Positions 46,021 through 54,224 are shown, counted from the stretch's first letter. The stretch is DNA of 64,000 nt from Marinococcus sp. PL1-022 (GCF_033845285.1 NZ_JAWXCX010000001.1:124001-188000), one strand, 5' to 3'. Translations and numbers: made by a program. Notes: a model not told the origin generated them from the letters alone.

Positions 46021-46326
46021 ATGGAAAATAATAACCCGCAAGTAACCCAAGCCGAACAGCCGACCGGGCGCATATCACTGGATCCGGACAAAGCAGAAGA
46101 AGGACTCACACAGCTGGTGATGACAGTGGTGGAACTGCTGCGTGAGCTGGTGGAACGCCAGGCGATGCGAAGAGTCGAAGGCGGCGATTTAACAGAGGAG
46201 CAAGTCGAGCAGCTTGGTGTAGCGCTCATGCAGCTGGAAGAAAAGATGGAAGAAATGAAGGAAATCTTTGGCCTCACGACAGAAGATTTGAACATTGACC
46301 TTGGACCTTTAGGGAACCTGCTGTAA
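46021..46326 (+). CDS. gvpK: Gas vesicle protein GvpK
   Basis: 101 residues of the GvpK family: I-S-L-D-P-D-K-A-E-E-G-L-T-Q-L-V segment, L-L-R-E-L-V-E-R-Q-A-M-R-R-V-E helix and the C-terminal L-N-I-D-L-G-P-L-G-N-L-L. AAAGGAGA precedes the start. Accessory assembly protein of unclear mechanism. Confidence 0.93.
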   Translation: MENNNPQVTQAEQPTGRISLDPDKAEEGLTQLVMTVVELLRELVERQAMRRVEGGDLTEEQVEQLGVALMQLEEKMEEMKEIFGLTTEDLNIDLGPLGNLL

Positions 46327-46360
46327 GCTTCAAAATAGCCTTGAAAGAAGGGAATATATT

Positions 46361-46726
46361 ATGGCTGAACAACCCGTACAACGCTCAGCACCCGATCACC
46401 TGGAGAGACCGTCCGGCGGTCTTGTTGACATTCTGGAAACAGTACTGGATAAAGGCGTCGTCATTGCCGGGGACATTAAAGTAAATATTGCCGACGTAGA
46501 ACTGCTGACCATTAAAATCCGTCTGGTCGTAGCCTCAGTGGATAAAGCAAAAGAAATGGGCATCGACTGGTGGGAAACAGACCCGCATTATTCTTCCAAT
46601 GCTAAAAGGCTTGAGGAAGAAAACCAGCGTCTGCTTGAGCGGGTAGAGCAGCTCGAAGATAACCAGCAGGCGGAAAGCGAAGAGCAGCAGGCGACAGCAC
46701 AGAATAAAAACAAATCCGAAAAGTGA
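46361..46726 (+). CDS. gvpJ: GvpA-family minor protein GvpJ
   Basis: 121 residues: GvpA-like core (G-L-V-D-I-L-E-T-V-L-D-K-G-V-V-I-A-G-D-I-K-V, then L-T-I-K-I-R-L-V-V-A-S-V-D-K-A) plus a C-terminal W-W-E-T-D-P segment and a Glu/Gln-rich coiled coil (about 85-121). Family position after gvpK supports GvpJ, a minor protein implicated in initiating vesicle ends. Confidence 0.9.
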   Translation: MAEQPVQRSAPDHLERPSGGLVDILETVLDKGVVIAGDIKVNIADVELLTIKIRLVVASVDKAKEMGIDWWETDPHYSSNAKRLEEENQRLLERVEQLEDNQQAESEEQQATAQNKNKSEK

Positions 46727-46737
46727 GGTGAACGCAC

Positions 46738-46965
46738 GTGATTTTCCGTGATCTGTCTAAAGACATTGGCCAGCTGGTACGGGATCTGCAGAACCAGGAT
46801 AAGTCGCAGGTTCAACGTACAGAAGAGCGCACGTTTGGAAAAGACGAAAACGCACCGAAGCTTCGGATGGAATATAACATGAAAGCACGAACGCTTCCGT
46901 CGAAGGAAGAAATGGAAGAATACCGAAAAGAAATCAAACAGCGGGACAGCAATCGCCTAAAATAA
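46738..46965 (+). CDS. Small charged protein of the gas vesicle cluster
   Basis: Not recognised. 75 residues, GTG start after AGTGAGGTG, 11 bp behind gvpJ. It begins M-I-F-R-D-L-S-K-D-I-G-Q-L-V and ends in a Glu/Lys-rich helix with no cysteines or membrane segment. It occupies the slot of gvpT in B. megaterium, but that is position only. An inverted repeat follows before the DUF1232 gene. Confidence 0.65.
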   Translation: MIFRDLSKDIGQLVRDLQNQDKSQVQRTEERTFGKDENAPKLRMEYNMKARTLPSKEEMEEYRKEIKQRDSNRLK

Positions 46966-47022
46966 CAGGTGCTGCCCTGCAGCAAAGCTTTTCCGGGGAT
47001 GCCTGTTTTTCTCCGGAAAAGC
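46965..47022 (+). promoter_or_regulatory. Two competing hairpins between the last gvp gene and the DUF1232 gene
   Basis: ACAGG (46965-46969) can pair with CCTGT (47002-47006) followed by TTTTCT, a terminator-like form. Alternatively GCTTTTCCGG (46987-46996) pairs perfectly with CCGGAAAAGC (47013-47022) and encloses CCTGT in its loop. The arrangement could modulate read-through into the next gene. Confidence 0.4.
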
Positions 47023-47060
47023 AGTACATAGCGATATTAATTAATAAAGGGGCTGGGCAC

Positions 47061-47516
47061 ATGGCTAAAGATAAAAAGCGGAGGAGCTTTTTAAAGAAGA
47101 AAAACATTGACGAATCAACATTGAAGGGCCGATTGAAACGATTGAACCCACGGGCGAAAAAATACGCAAAAGACCCGAAAGAAACAGAAAAACTGCTGCA
47201 GCAGGCGAGAGAAAAAGCGGATGATAACCAGAGTCCGCTGAAAAATGTATGGCAGGAGCTGCAGCTGATGCTTGAAATGCTTCGTGCCTGGTGGAAAAAA
47301 GATTATCAGCATGCGCCCTACAAATCGATTGTAGCCATCATCGGGGGACTGATTTATTTTGTTTCCCCAATCGATTTGATTCCGGACTTTCTTCCGGGCG
47401 GTTTGATTGATGATGCAGCGGTCATCTCGTTTGTTTTCAAACAGGTGCAAAAGGACCTCGATGACTTTAAAGAGTGGAAGCTGCAGCATGACAATACGAT
47501 TGATGCAGATGAATAG
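47061..47516 (+). CDS. DUF1232 (YkvA-like) membrane-associated protein
   Basis: 151 residues: a Lys/Arg-rich N-terminal half (1-70) and a DUF1232 core (about 85-140) with the signature Y-F-V-S-P-I-D-L-I-P-D-F-L-P-G-G-L-I-D-D-A. One hydrophobic segment. It is the last gene before a good terminator and occupies the end position of the gvp cluster. DUF1232 function is unknown; whether it acts in vesicle biology is open. Confidence 0.8.
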   Translation: MAKDKKRRSFLKKKNIDESTLKGRLKRLNPRAKKYAKDPKETEKLLQQAREKADDNQSPLKNVWQELQLMLEMLRAWWKKDYQHAPYKSIVAIIGGLIYFVSPIDLIPDFLPGGLIDDAAVISFVFKQVQKDLDDFKEWKLQHDNTIDADE

Positions 47517-47521
47517 GAATC

Positions 47522-47556
47522 AAAAGCACCGGCATGCAGATGTTGGTGCTTTATTG
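47522..47556 (+). terminator. Terminator at the end of the gas vesicle cluster
   Basis: AAAGCACC pairs with GGTGCTTT, followed by ATTGTG; convincing stem, weak tail. Confidence 0.75.
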
Positions 47557-47616
47557 TGTCTCAGGTGAGATCAGCACATAATATTTAGAATAGTGTAATA
47601 AAATATAAAATTTGCA

Positions 47617-47645
47617 TTGAAAATTGAAAGCGCTTCCTGTAGAAT
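47617..47645 (+). promoter_or_regulatory. Promoter of the TRAP operon
   Basis: TTGAAA (47617-47622), 17-bp spacer, TAGAAT (47640-47645). The cre-like site lies inside the spacer and both palindromic operators directly follow the predicted start, an arrangement suited to dual repression. Confidence 0.6.
47625..47638 (+). promoter_or_regulatory. CcpA cre-like site in the TRAP promoter
   Basis: TGAAAGCGCTTCCT matches TGWAANCGNTNWCA at 12 of 14 positions, including the central CG. Confidence 0.55.
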
Positions 47646-47656
47646 GTTGTTAATTA

Positions 47657-47689
47657 GTTAGATCGATCTATTAATTAGATCGATCTAAT
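47657..47689 (+). promoter_or_regulatory. Two TTAGATCGATCTAA operators before dctP
   Basis: TTAGATCGATCTAT (47658-47671) and TTAGATCGATCTAA (47675-47688), centres 17 bp apart. Single copies precede three other transcription units of the island. An even-length palindrome with a central CG is typical of LacI-family operators. Confidence 0.8.
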
Positions 47690-47735
47690 AAAAAGGCGAT
47701 AATGTATGCGCTTACTAATGTGGGGAGGCGTGAAT

Positions 47736-48755
47736 GTGAAGAGGTTGGGTTTAGGTTTAACTTTTGCCGCTGGAGCATTTTTAATTTCCGGGTGCTCTCC
47801 GGAGGTTTCTGGAAATGACAATGATGAGCCAAAAAAAATGAGACTGGCTGTAGCAACTTCAGAAGATAGATCATTGACACAGGGGTTGTACGAATTCCAA
47901 GAAATTGTGGAAGAAGAAACTAATGGCGAAATAGATGTTGAGGTTTATCCTAGCGGTGTACTTGGCGGTGACCGTAAGGTATTAGAGGGCATGCAGCTCA
48001 ACACGATACAGGGGACTACGGTATCTACAGGGCCGGTAGCTCAATTTGCACCGGTTTTTAACCTTTTTGATCTTCCTTATTTATTCGAAGATCGTGAGAC
48101 GGCCCATGAAACGCTCGATAGTTCTATTGGCGAAGAGCTGTTGGAAGAATTACCGGAGCAAAACCTAGTTGGGCTTAACTACTGGGAAAACGGCTTCAGG
48201 CAGTTAACAAACAGCCAACGCGAAATCGATTCTTTGGAAGATGTGCAAGGGCTTGATATTCGGACCTTGGAAAATGATCTGCATTTGCAGCTTTGGAATG
48301 AACTGGGAGCGAATCCGACACCAATGAGTTATACAGAGCTTTACGTGGGGCTCGAGCAGGGAACGGTTGACGGACAGGAAAATCCTGTTGGGAATGTAGT
48401 GAATGATAACTTTTATGAAGTACAGCCTTATTTAACAGAAACTGATCATGTTTACAATGCCAGCTTATTCGTGCTTAGTAAACCTTTTTGGGACTCATTG
48501 TCTGATAACGAAAAAACAATAGTAGAAGACGCGGCGGAAAAAGCTAAAGAATATCAAAGAGGTTTGAATGAAGAAGAAAGTGAAGAAGGAATTGAGTTTC
48601 TAAAAGAACAGGGAGTTACGGTGACAGAGCTCTCGGAAAGTGAAAAAGAAGAGTTTGAAGAAGCAGCTCAGCCTGTATATGACACCTTTACAGAAGAACA
48701 TGGGAGTGAAGAACTGGACCGTATTAGAAGCCGGGCTGAAGAAGCAGGAAATTAA
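47736..48755 (+). CDS. dctP: TRAP transporter solute-binding lipoprotein (DctP family)
   Basis: Extracytoplasmic receptor of a tripartite carboxylate importer. A lipoprotein signal with lipobox L-I-S-G-C (Cys about residue 19 from the chosen start) anchors it. The mature part has the DctP features F-D-L-P-Y-L-F, the conserved substrate-anchoring Arg in the G-L-D-I-R-T-L-E segment and G-T-V-D-G-Q-E-N-P. Start GTG at 47736 after GGGGAGG gives 339 residues; the frame is open for ten more codons. The ligand is not deducible; the Arg indicates a carboxylate. Confidence 0.93.
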   Translation: MKRLGLGLTFAAGAFLISGCSPEVSGNDNDEPKKMRLAVATSEDRSLTQGLYEFQEIVEEETNGEIDVEVYPSGVLGGDRKVLEGMQLNTIQGTTVSTGPVAQFAPVFNLFDLPYLFEDRETAHETLDSSIGEELLEELPEQNLVGLNYWENGFRQLTNSQREIDSLEDVQGLDIRTLENDLHLQLWNELGANPTPMSYTELYVGLEQGTVDGQENPVGNVVNDNFYEVQPYLTETDHVYNASLFVLSKPFWDSLSDNEKTIVEDAAEKAKEYQRGLNEEESEEGIEFLKEQGVTVTELSESEKEEFEEAAQPVYDTFTEEHGSEELDRIRSRAEEAGN

Positions 48756-48775
48756 ATGAGAAGGAGGTGGACTTC

Positions 48776-49378
48776 ATGGTAATCGCCAGATGGATGGACC
48801 GTCATATTGAAGAGGTATTGTTAATAGTTTTAAGTACAGTAATGCTTGGGATAATTGGCGTCCAAATTTTTATGAGATTTATATTGGGTAGTTCACTTGG
48901 CTGGTCTGAAGAATTGGCACGGTATTGCTTCATATGGCTGGTTTTTATAGGAGTAAGCTATGGAGTAAAGAAACAACGCCATATTAAAGTAGATGTTGTG
49001 TTGCTTTTGCTAAAAGAAAAAGGAAAAGTCGTGCTTAATATGGTCTCAAATATCATCTTTTTGCTTTTTGCGGTAAGTATTGCAGTATACGGTTTAGGCA
49101 TTTCCTTTCAAATATTTGGTTGGGGCCAGCTTTCGCCTTCTTTGGGGGCTCCAATGGGAGCAGTATATTTGGCGGCTCCTGTAGGCATGTTGCTCACAGC
49201 TATTCGTATTACACAGCAACTCATTAAACAAATAAAGTATTTGAAGGGGCACAGTGTAGACGAAAGAGAAATTATAAGTGATCGTATGACGGATAATTAC
49301 GATATGGATGATGAACAAGTAGTACCAAATCAACAAGCAGTATCAGGTCAGTATAAAAAGAAAGGAGAGGGAGTATGA
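48776..49378 (+). CDS. dctQ: TRAP transporter small permease (DctQ family)
   Basis: Four-helix membrane subunit of about 200 residues that pairs with DctM. The W-S-E-E-L-A-R-Y-C-F-I-W motif before helix 3 is diagnostic. Start ATG 48776 after AAGGAGGTGG. A hydrophilic C-terminal tail of about 40 residues is longer than usual. Overlaps dctM by 4 bp. Confidence 0.92.
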   Translation: MVIARWMDRHIEEVLLIVLSTVMLGIIGVQIFMRFILGSSLGWSEELARYCFIWLVFIGVSYGVKKQRHIKVDVVLLLLKEKGKVVLNMVSNIIFLLFAVSIAVYGLGISFQIFGWGQLSPSLGAPMGAVYLAAPVGMLLTAIRITQQLIKQIKYLKGHSVDEREIISDRMTDNYDMDDEQVVPNQQAVSGQYKKKGEGV

Positions 49379-50649
49379 CAGCTACAGTACTTTTTGGAAG
49401 CTTTGCAGTTCTGCTGGCGTTAAGTGTTCCTATAGGAATAGCATTAGCTATTGCTTCGCTAATTGTGTTAATAAGCACCCAGGTACTGCCACCAGAATTT
49501 CTTGCTCAATCATTAATAACCTCTGTGGATTCCTTTGCTATTATGGCGGTCCCGTTCTTTATACTGGCAGGAGAGGTCATGAGTAAAGGCGGGGTATCTA
49601 CGCGTTTGTTTCATGTAGCCGAAACACTTGTGGGTAATAGAACTGGTGGATTTGCCATGGCTACGATTATTACTTGTATGTTTTTTGCAGCCATTTCCGG
49701 TTCTGGTCCTGCCACTGTTGCTGCTATTGGTGGAATTATGATCCCATCGATGGTACGAATGGGTTATGATAAAAAATTTGCTACTGCTTTAGTAGCGGCA
49801 GCTGGTTCTTTAGGGGTGATAATTCCTCCAAGCATTCCTATGGTTATGTATGGCGTTACTGGAGGGGCTTCAGTGGGAGATCTGTTTATTGGGGGAATCA
49901 TTCCAGGTGTCGCGGTAGCTATTGGATTGATGGTTTATGCTTTTTACTATTCTAAAAAACAAGGCTACGTTGGAAACGGTGTTCCATTCGATATAAGAGA
50001 ATTTGGGAGAGCGGTTTGGGAGGCAAAGTGGGCCCTGTTGATTCCTATCATTATATTGGGTGGAATATACGGTGGTATTTTCACTCCAACAGAAGCTGCC
50101 GCGGTAGCTGCTATTTATGGGATTATTGCAGGAATGTTTTTATATAAAGAATTGAAAATTAAAGATATGCCTAAAGTAATGGCGGATGCAGCCCTTACTA
50201 CAGCTACAGTGTTGATTATCGTGGGGGCAGCTACAGCTTTTGGGCAATTGATGACTATTGCACAAATACCTGGGCAGATCGCTGATTCTTTATTAAGTAT
50301 ATCTAATAACCCGATAGTCATTATTTTACTTATCACAGTAATTTTATTAATTATTGGCTGTTTCATGGATACTCTTGCCGCTATCATTATACTGACACCG
50401 TTATTGCTTCCCATTGCGACTGAAATTGGTTACGACCCAGTGCATTTTGGAATCATTATGGTGGTTAACTTGGCAATTGGTTTCATTACGCCTCCTTTGG
50501 GAGTTAACTTGTTTGTAGGTTCAGGAATATCGGGGCTTTCAATACATTCGTTATCCAAAGCGGTTTTGCCCTTTTTCATTGCTATGCTTGCCACGTTGAT
50601 GATTATTATCTTCATCCCACAATTGACCACTGTATTTCTTGGGGAGTAA
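49375..50649 (+). CDS. dctM: TRAP transporter large permease (DctM family)
   Basis: Sodium-coupled transport subunit, 424 residues with about twelve helices. Family segments: V-P-F-F-I-L-A-G-E, S-G-S-G-P-A-T-V-A-A-I-G, I-P-P-S-I-P-M-V-M-Y-G-V, F-T-P-T-E-A-A-A-V-A and the late I-T-P-P-L-G-V-N-L-F. Translationally coupled to dctQ. AT-rich codon use compared with the core genes of the window. Followed at 10 bp by the HPr/Crh-like gene. Confidence 0.95.
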   Translation: MTATVLFGSFAVLLALSVPIGIALAIASLIVLISTQVLPPEFLAQSLITSVDSFAIMAVPFFILAGEVMSKGGVSTRLFHVAETLVGNRTGGFAMATIITCMFFAAISGSGPATVAAIGGIMIPSMVRMGYDKKFATALVAAAGSLGVIIPPSIPMVMYGVTGGASVGDLFIGGIIPGVAVAIGLMVYAFYYSKKQGYVGNGVPFDIREFGRAVWEAKWALLIPIIILGGIYGGIFTPTEAAAVAAIYGIIAGMFLYKELKIKDMPKVMADAALTTATVLIIVGAATAFGQLMTIAQIPGQIADSLLSISNNPIVIILLITVILLIIGCFMDTLAAIIILTPLLLPIATEIGYDPVHFGIIMVVNLAIGFITPPLGVNLFVGSGISGLSIHSLSKAVLPFFIAMLATLMIIIFIPQLTTVFLGE

Positions 50650-50658
50650 AGGAGTAAA

Positions 50659-50907
50659 ATGATGAGAGAATTAATTGTAAACATTGACAGCAGACAAACT
50701 ATTGTGGAATTAAGTAATTTACTGCAGCCTTTTAAAGCTGAGGTTTATTTAAGAAAAGCATCAGAAGGTAATGTACAGGAAATTAATTTGAAAAGTTTTT
50801 TAGGGCTTGTATCGACCCGGCTGGAAAATGGAGAAAGAGTTTATCTTTTAGCAGAAGGAGAAGATAAAGAAAAAGCCTTGGACGCCGTAGTAGATTATTT
50901 ATCTTAA
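50659..50907 (+). CDS. HPr/Crh-like protein lacking any histidine, in the TRAP operon
   Basis: 82-residue protein with the HPr fold signature in its second half: I-N-L-K-S-F-L-G-L, with Ser46 at exactly the position of HPr Ser46, then G-E-R-V-Y-L-L-A-E-G-E-D-K-E-K-A-L-D-A. The residue aligned to the PTS phosphorylation site His15 is Thr14, and the protein has no His at all, so it cannot pass PTS phosphate. This is the logic of Crh, the catabolite-repression HPr of Bacillus, which keeps Ser46 but lacks His15. It may serve as a CcpA co-effector or a regulator of the transporter. AAAGGAG precedes the start; last gene of the operon. Confidence 0.78.
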   Translation: MMRELIVNIDSRQTIVELSNLLQPFKAEVYLRKASEGNVQEINLKSFLGLVSTRLENGERVYLLAEGEDKEKALDAVVDYLS

Positions 50908-50943
50908 GAAGAGAAGGCAGGTTTTCCTGTTTTCTTTACTAAT

Positions 50944-50988
50944 AAAGCAGGAACTGAATTGACAGGTATTCAGCTCCTGCTTCATTAT
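50944..50988 (+). terminator. Terminator of the TRAP operon
   Basis: AAGCAGGA-CTGAAT pairs with ATTCAG-TCCTGCTT, followed by CATTATTAT. Confidence 0.85.
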
Positions 50989-51021
50989 TATAAATAGATT
51001 GTTAATGATAGGTGTAAGAAG

Positions 51022-52053
51022 GTGAATGCGTTGAATAAAAAAAGAGTGACATTAAAGCAGGTCGCTGAACATGCTGGAGTATCGCGGGCTACGGCTTCGT
51101 TGATTGTCCGGAACAGTCCAAGTATATCTAAGCCAACAAGAGAAAAGGTTCTTCAATCGATGGAAGAGTTAGGTTATGTATACGACCGGGTAGCAGCTAA
51201 TTTACGAGAGCAGCGCTCGACTACTATTGGCTTAATTATTACTGACATTTCAAATCCATTTTATTCGGAGCTTTTAGTGGGGGTGCATGAAACGCTTGAG
51301 AAAGAAGGATATACGATCCTTCTTGGGACGACATTTGATTCTGAAGAAAAACAGCGGAAACTGCTTTCTACAATGATGGAAAATCGTGTGGGGGGCGTTA
51401 TATTATGCCCGGTTTCGGATACTTCCATGACTGATATAGAGTCTCTGAATAAATGGCAGCTTCCGTTAGTTTTGGCAGTCCGGGAAATTGATGGATTGGT
51501 AAGTGACTATGTAGGGGTGAATTATGAGCGCGGAGCTTATCTGGCTACAAAGCATTTGCTTGAAGAAGGACATACAAGCATTGCCTTTGTAGGGGGAGGG
51601 TCAGAATCACTGGCCTGGAAAGATCGAGAAAATGGATATATGAAAGCATATAAAGAGTGGGGGAAAGAGCTTGATACCTCTCTAATCGAAGCAGGAACAA
51701 CAGATCGAAATGGCGGGGTCCAGGCCATTAAAAGTATATTCAATAAGGATAAAAAACCCACGGCGGTTTTTTGCTTTAATGACACAGTAGCTTTTGGTGT
51801 GCTCGAGGAACTTAGGAACCAGGGAAAGATCCCAGGCGAAGATGTAGCGGTAGTAGGTTTCGATGACGTTCCAGAAGCGGAAGCTCTTTCTTATCCTGCT
51901 TTAACTACAGTTTCTTCGTATCCAAAAGAGATAGGAGCCCGGGCTGCTGCCTTATTGAAAGAACAGCTTGGAAACGATGAGAGAGATAGAAAACGGATTA
52001 TTCTGGAACCAGAACTAGTAGTGAGGAAATCAACGTTTCCCCTTACAAAATAA
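51022..52053 (+). CDS. LacI-family transcriptional regulator
   Basis: 343 residues: LacI helix-turn-helix (V-T-L-K-Q-V-A-E-H-A-G-V-S-R-A-T-A-S), hinge helix region near 50-60, then a periplasmic-binding-protein-like effector domain (I-G-L-I-I-T-D-I-S-N-P-F-Y, later A-V-V-G-F-D-D-V-P-E-A). GTG 51022 or TTG 51031 are possible starts. It is the best candidate for binding TTAGATCGATCTAA, because such central-CG palindromes are LacI-type. No copy lies before its own gene. Effector unknown, presumably the TRAP substrate or a metabolite of it. Confidence 0.93.
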   Translation: MNALNKKRVTLKQVAEHAGVSRATASLIVRNSPSISKPTREKVLQSMEELGYVYDRVAANLREQRSTTIGLIITDISNPFYSELLVGVHETLEKEGYTILLGTTFDSEEKQRKLLSTMMENRVGGVILCPVSDTSMTDIESLNKWQLPLVLAVREIDGLVSDYVGVNYERGAYLATKHLLEEGHTSIAFVGGGSESLAWKDRENGYMKAYKEWGKELDTSLIEAGTTDRNGGVQAIKSIFNKDKKPTAVFCFNDTVAFGVLEELRNQGKIPGEDVAVVGFDDVPEAEALSYPALTTVSSYPKEIGARAAALLKEQLGNDERDRKRIILEPELVVRKSTFPLTK

Positions 52054-52082
52054 AAAACGGCTTCTCGTGGAGAAGTCGTTTT
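52053..52082. terminator. Bidirectional terminator between lacI-type gene and shikimate kinase
   Basis: AAAACGGCTTCTC pairs with GAGAAGTCGTTTT; both converging genes end within or next to it. Confidence 0.85.
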
Positions 52083-52623
52083 AATCGTACATATCCCAGG
52101 CCATTTTTAATGAGTCTGTTAAATAATCGGCTACATCCTCGGCAGGGAGCTGGTCGATAGTGATTTTAGAATTATGATCTGAATAAGTGCCCTGCCGCTT
52201 ATAAAATAATTCTTCTATTTCCTCCATGCTTTTCCCCTGGAGAACAGGCCGGTTGCCCATGATAAGGTGCAGTCGTTCCTTCCAGGAATCCCAGGACATA
52301 TCTAAATAAAAAACAGTGCAGTTGTTCAGGCAGAGCTCGCGGATTTCTTCCTGCATGAAAGCACCGCCGCCTAAAGAAATTATCTTTAAGCTTTGCATGG
52401 AATATTTGCGGACCAATTCTTTTTCCTTCTCACGAAAGGCGGGTTCTCCAATTAATTTAAATACTTCAGGAACAGGCATGCCATATTCCTTCTCTATTTC
52501 CTCGTCGATATCGACAAAGCTTCTGTAAAGCTTTTTGGCCACTAATCTTCCGACAGTAGTTTTACCCACTCCCATAAAGCCAATAAATACTATGCTTTTT
52601 TCTCGTAAAGATCGCTCTGTCAT
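52081..52623 (-). CDS. aroK: Shikimate kinase
   Basis: Phosphorylates shikimate at the 3-hydroxyl. 180 residues with Walker A G-F-M-G-V-G-K-T-T near residue 15-23, the shikimate-binding D-I-D near 38-40, the G-G-G-A motif near 85 and the lid Arg in M-G-N-R-P-V-L. Located inside the island together with dehydroquinate dehydratase but on the opposite strand. It could be the organism's biosynthetic kinase or an extra copy linked to uptake of a shikimate-pathway compound. Confidence 0.9.
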   Translation of the reverse strand: MTERSLREKSIVFIGFMGVGKTTVGRLVAKKLYRSFVDIDEEIEKEYGMPVPEVFKLIGEPAFREKEKELVRKYSMQSLKIISLGGGAFMQEEIRELCLNNCTVFYLDMSWDSWKERLHLIMGNRPVLQGKSMEEIEELFYKRQGTYSDHNSKITIDQLPAEDVADYLTDSLKMAWDMYD

Positions 52624-52708
52624 AATATCTGCACTCTTTCATTTGTTTTGAATTCTTTTTGAAATGTATCGCGATTATAATACATCTTTGCTATCACTTA
52701 CAACTATA

Positions 52709-54058
52709 TCATATAAACAGTTGTAAGCAGTAAGCAATGACGATAGTAAAGAGAATATAACCTGAAGCAAATGGCAGGTTCCAAAGGCCTAATCGGTAAG
52801 GGTTCACATTTAAATAGTTACCCACAAGAGAAACGGAAATATTAAAAGGACTGTACATAACCGGGCTTAAACTGGTTACTATCAATACTAAAGCCAGGGG
52901 CACAGGGCTTAACTCCGGCAGGGAGGGAGCAATAATTTCTGATAGAAGAATTACCGAAACCAATGGATGAAAGCCTATAAAGCTTGAAACAATAAAGTAG
53001 ATTCCTATTGCTGCATAAAAATAAAACACTCGATCATGCAGAGCGGTGAAAGCATACTGCAGTGTATCAAAAATAGGAGTTTCTGCGAGCATCTGTACAA
53101 ACAAACCAGCACTTAAAAACATAAAAAAGAAGTTAGCCATGCCCTTGCTGCGGTTCTTCCACTGTCTTACAGCAAAAATAGTATATCTTCGCAGCCGTTG
53201 GATTACTATTGACCAAAAAAAGGATACAGGAGCAATGAATAAAACTAAAGTAAACAAATAATCATACCCAGTCCAGCCGCTTGTAATACTGACACAGGAT
53301 ACCAACAAGCCCAAAAGAAGCATTAATCCGAAAATTTTTCTTCGAACAAGGGAAGTGGAAGAGGAAGTCCCTTGGTACTGAGGAAAGGTAACAGAAGGAA
53401 ATTTAAGAGAGGAAGCCGCAATATCAAATACGATTACTACAAGCACAACAGAGGCGATTATTGGAAATACGTGAAGGTAGTCCTGCCCTGTGATGTTTAG
53501 AGCTGTTATCACCATAATTTCAAGCGGGCTCCAGGCAAGGCACAGAGCGTAAGCACGCAGTAAGTTTTGAGTGTAGAATTTGCTTTTTACACGTTTGGAA
53601 GTGTTTTTAAAAGTTTCGTCAAGCGTGCGCATCAGCACAGAAAAAGTAGCTATGTTTAAAAACAAACCAAGCACATGGCAAACAAAAAAGCTTCGCTTAT
53701 ATAAATGCTGTATATTTTTACTGCCCTGTTCAATAAATTTCCGGAGGTTTCTGTCATATTTGCCCACCTGTATTAAGGAATTCAAAAAAGGAAGCATGTA
53801 AAAAAATGCGAGAATACTCATCATCGTCGTAAAAGAAGAAAAATAAGCATTTAAGGAAAGATTATTTAATATAAAAAGCAGAGTACCCATGGAGTAGAAG
53901 ATAAGTCCGGAATAAAAAAATAAGCCACGGGCATAAAAAAATGAAAGCAAAATAACAATATTGGCAAGAACGCCTAAAATAATATTTTCGCCTGGCATAT
54001 CAATGAATTGAAATGCAATATAAAGAAAGACTAATAGTGAGTAAATAGCGAGGCGCAT
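52709..54058 (-). CDS. Unrecognised polytopic membrane protein, probable permease
   Basis: 449 residues with about twelve hydrophobic segments and short basic loops. Two internal regions look related in style to ion-transporter-superfamily re-entrant hairpins: L-A-W-S-P-L-E-I in the first half and S-P-V-M-Y-S-P-F-N-I in the second. I cannot assign a family. It lies divergent to the aldehyde dehydrogenase and shares the 166-bp regulatory gap with a cre-like site and operator, so it may be a second transporter of the same pathway. Confidence 0.75.
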   Translation of the reverse strand: MRLAIYSLLVFLYIAFQFIDMPGENIILGVLANIVILLSFFYARGLFFYSGLIFYSMGTLLFILNNLSLNAYFSSFTTMMSILAFFYMLPFLNSLIQVGKYDRNLRKFIEQGSKNIQHLYKRSFFVCHVLGLFLNIATFSVLMRTLDETFKNTSKRVKSKFYTQNLLRAYALCLAWSPLEIMVITALNITGQDYLHVFPIIASVVLVVIVFDIAASSLKFPSVTFPQYQGTSSSTSLVRRKIFGLMLLLGLLVSCVSITSGWTGYDYLFTLVLFIAPVSFFWSIVIQRLRRYTIFAVRQWKNRSKGMANFFFMFLSAGLFVQMLAETPIFDTLQYAFTALHDRVFYFYAAIGIYFIVSSFIGFHPLVSVILLSEIIAPSLPELSPVPLALVLIVTSLSPVMYSPFNISVSLVGNYLNVNPYRLGLWNLPFASGYILFTIVIAYCLQLFI

Positions 54059-54120
54059 GAGTAGTTCTCCTTTTAAGCTTAAAAAATGGTTGATGTTTTA
54101 ATATATATATCGTATCATAA

Positions 54121-54134
54121 TGATAACGTTTACA
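54121..54134 (+). promoter_or_regulatory. CcpA cre site in the ALDH/permease divergent region
   Basis: TGATAACGTTTACA fits TGNNANCGNTNNCA fully, including the central CG and terminal TG/CA. Confidence 0.65.
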
Positions 54135-54144
54135 AATTATAATT

Positions 54145-54208
54145 TTAGATAGATCTATACTAACAGCGAAAGCTGTTTTTAAATAACTATTTATTAGATC
54201 GATCTAAT
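54145..54208 (+). promoter_or_regulatory. Operator pair before the aldehyde dehydrogenase gene
   Basis: A degenerate copy TTAGATAGATCTAT (54145-54158, 12 of 14) and a full ATTAGATCGATCTAAT (54193-54208), which lies just before the ribosome-binding site of the ALDH gene. Confidence 0.75.
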
Positions 54209-54224
54209 ATAAGAGGTGAAAGGG

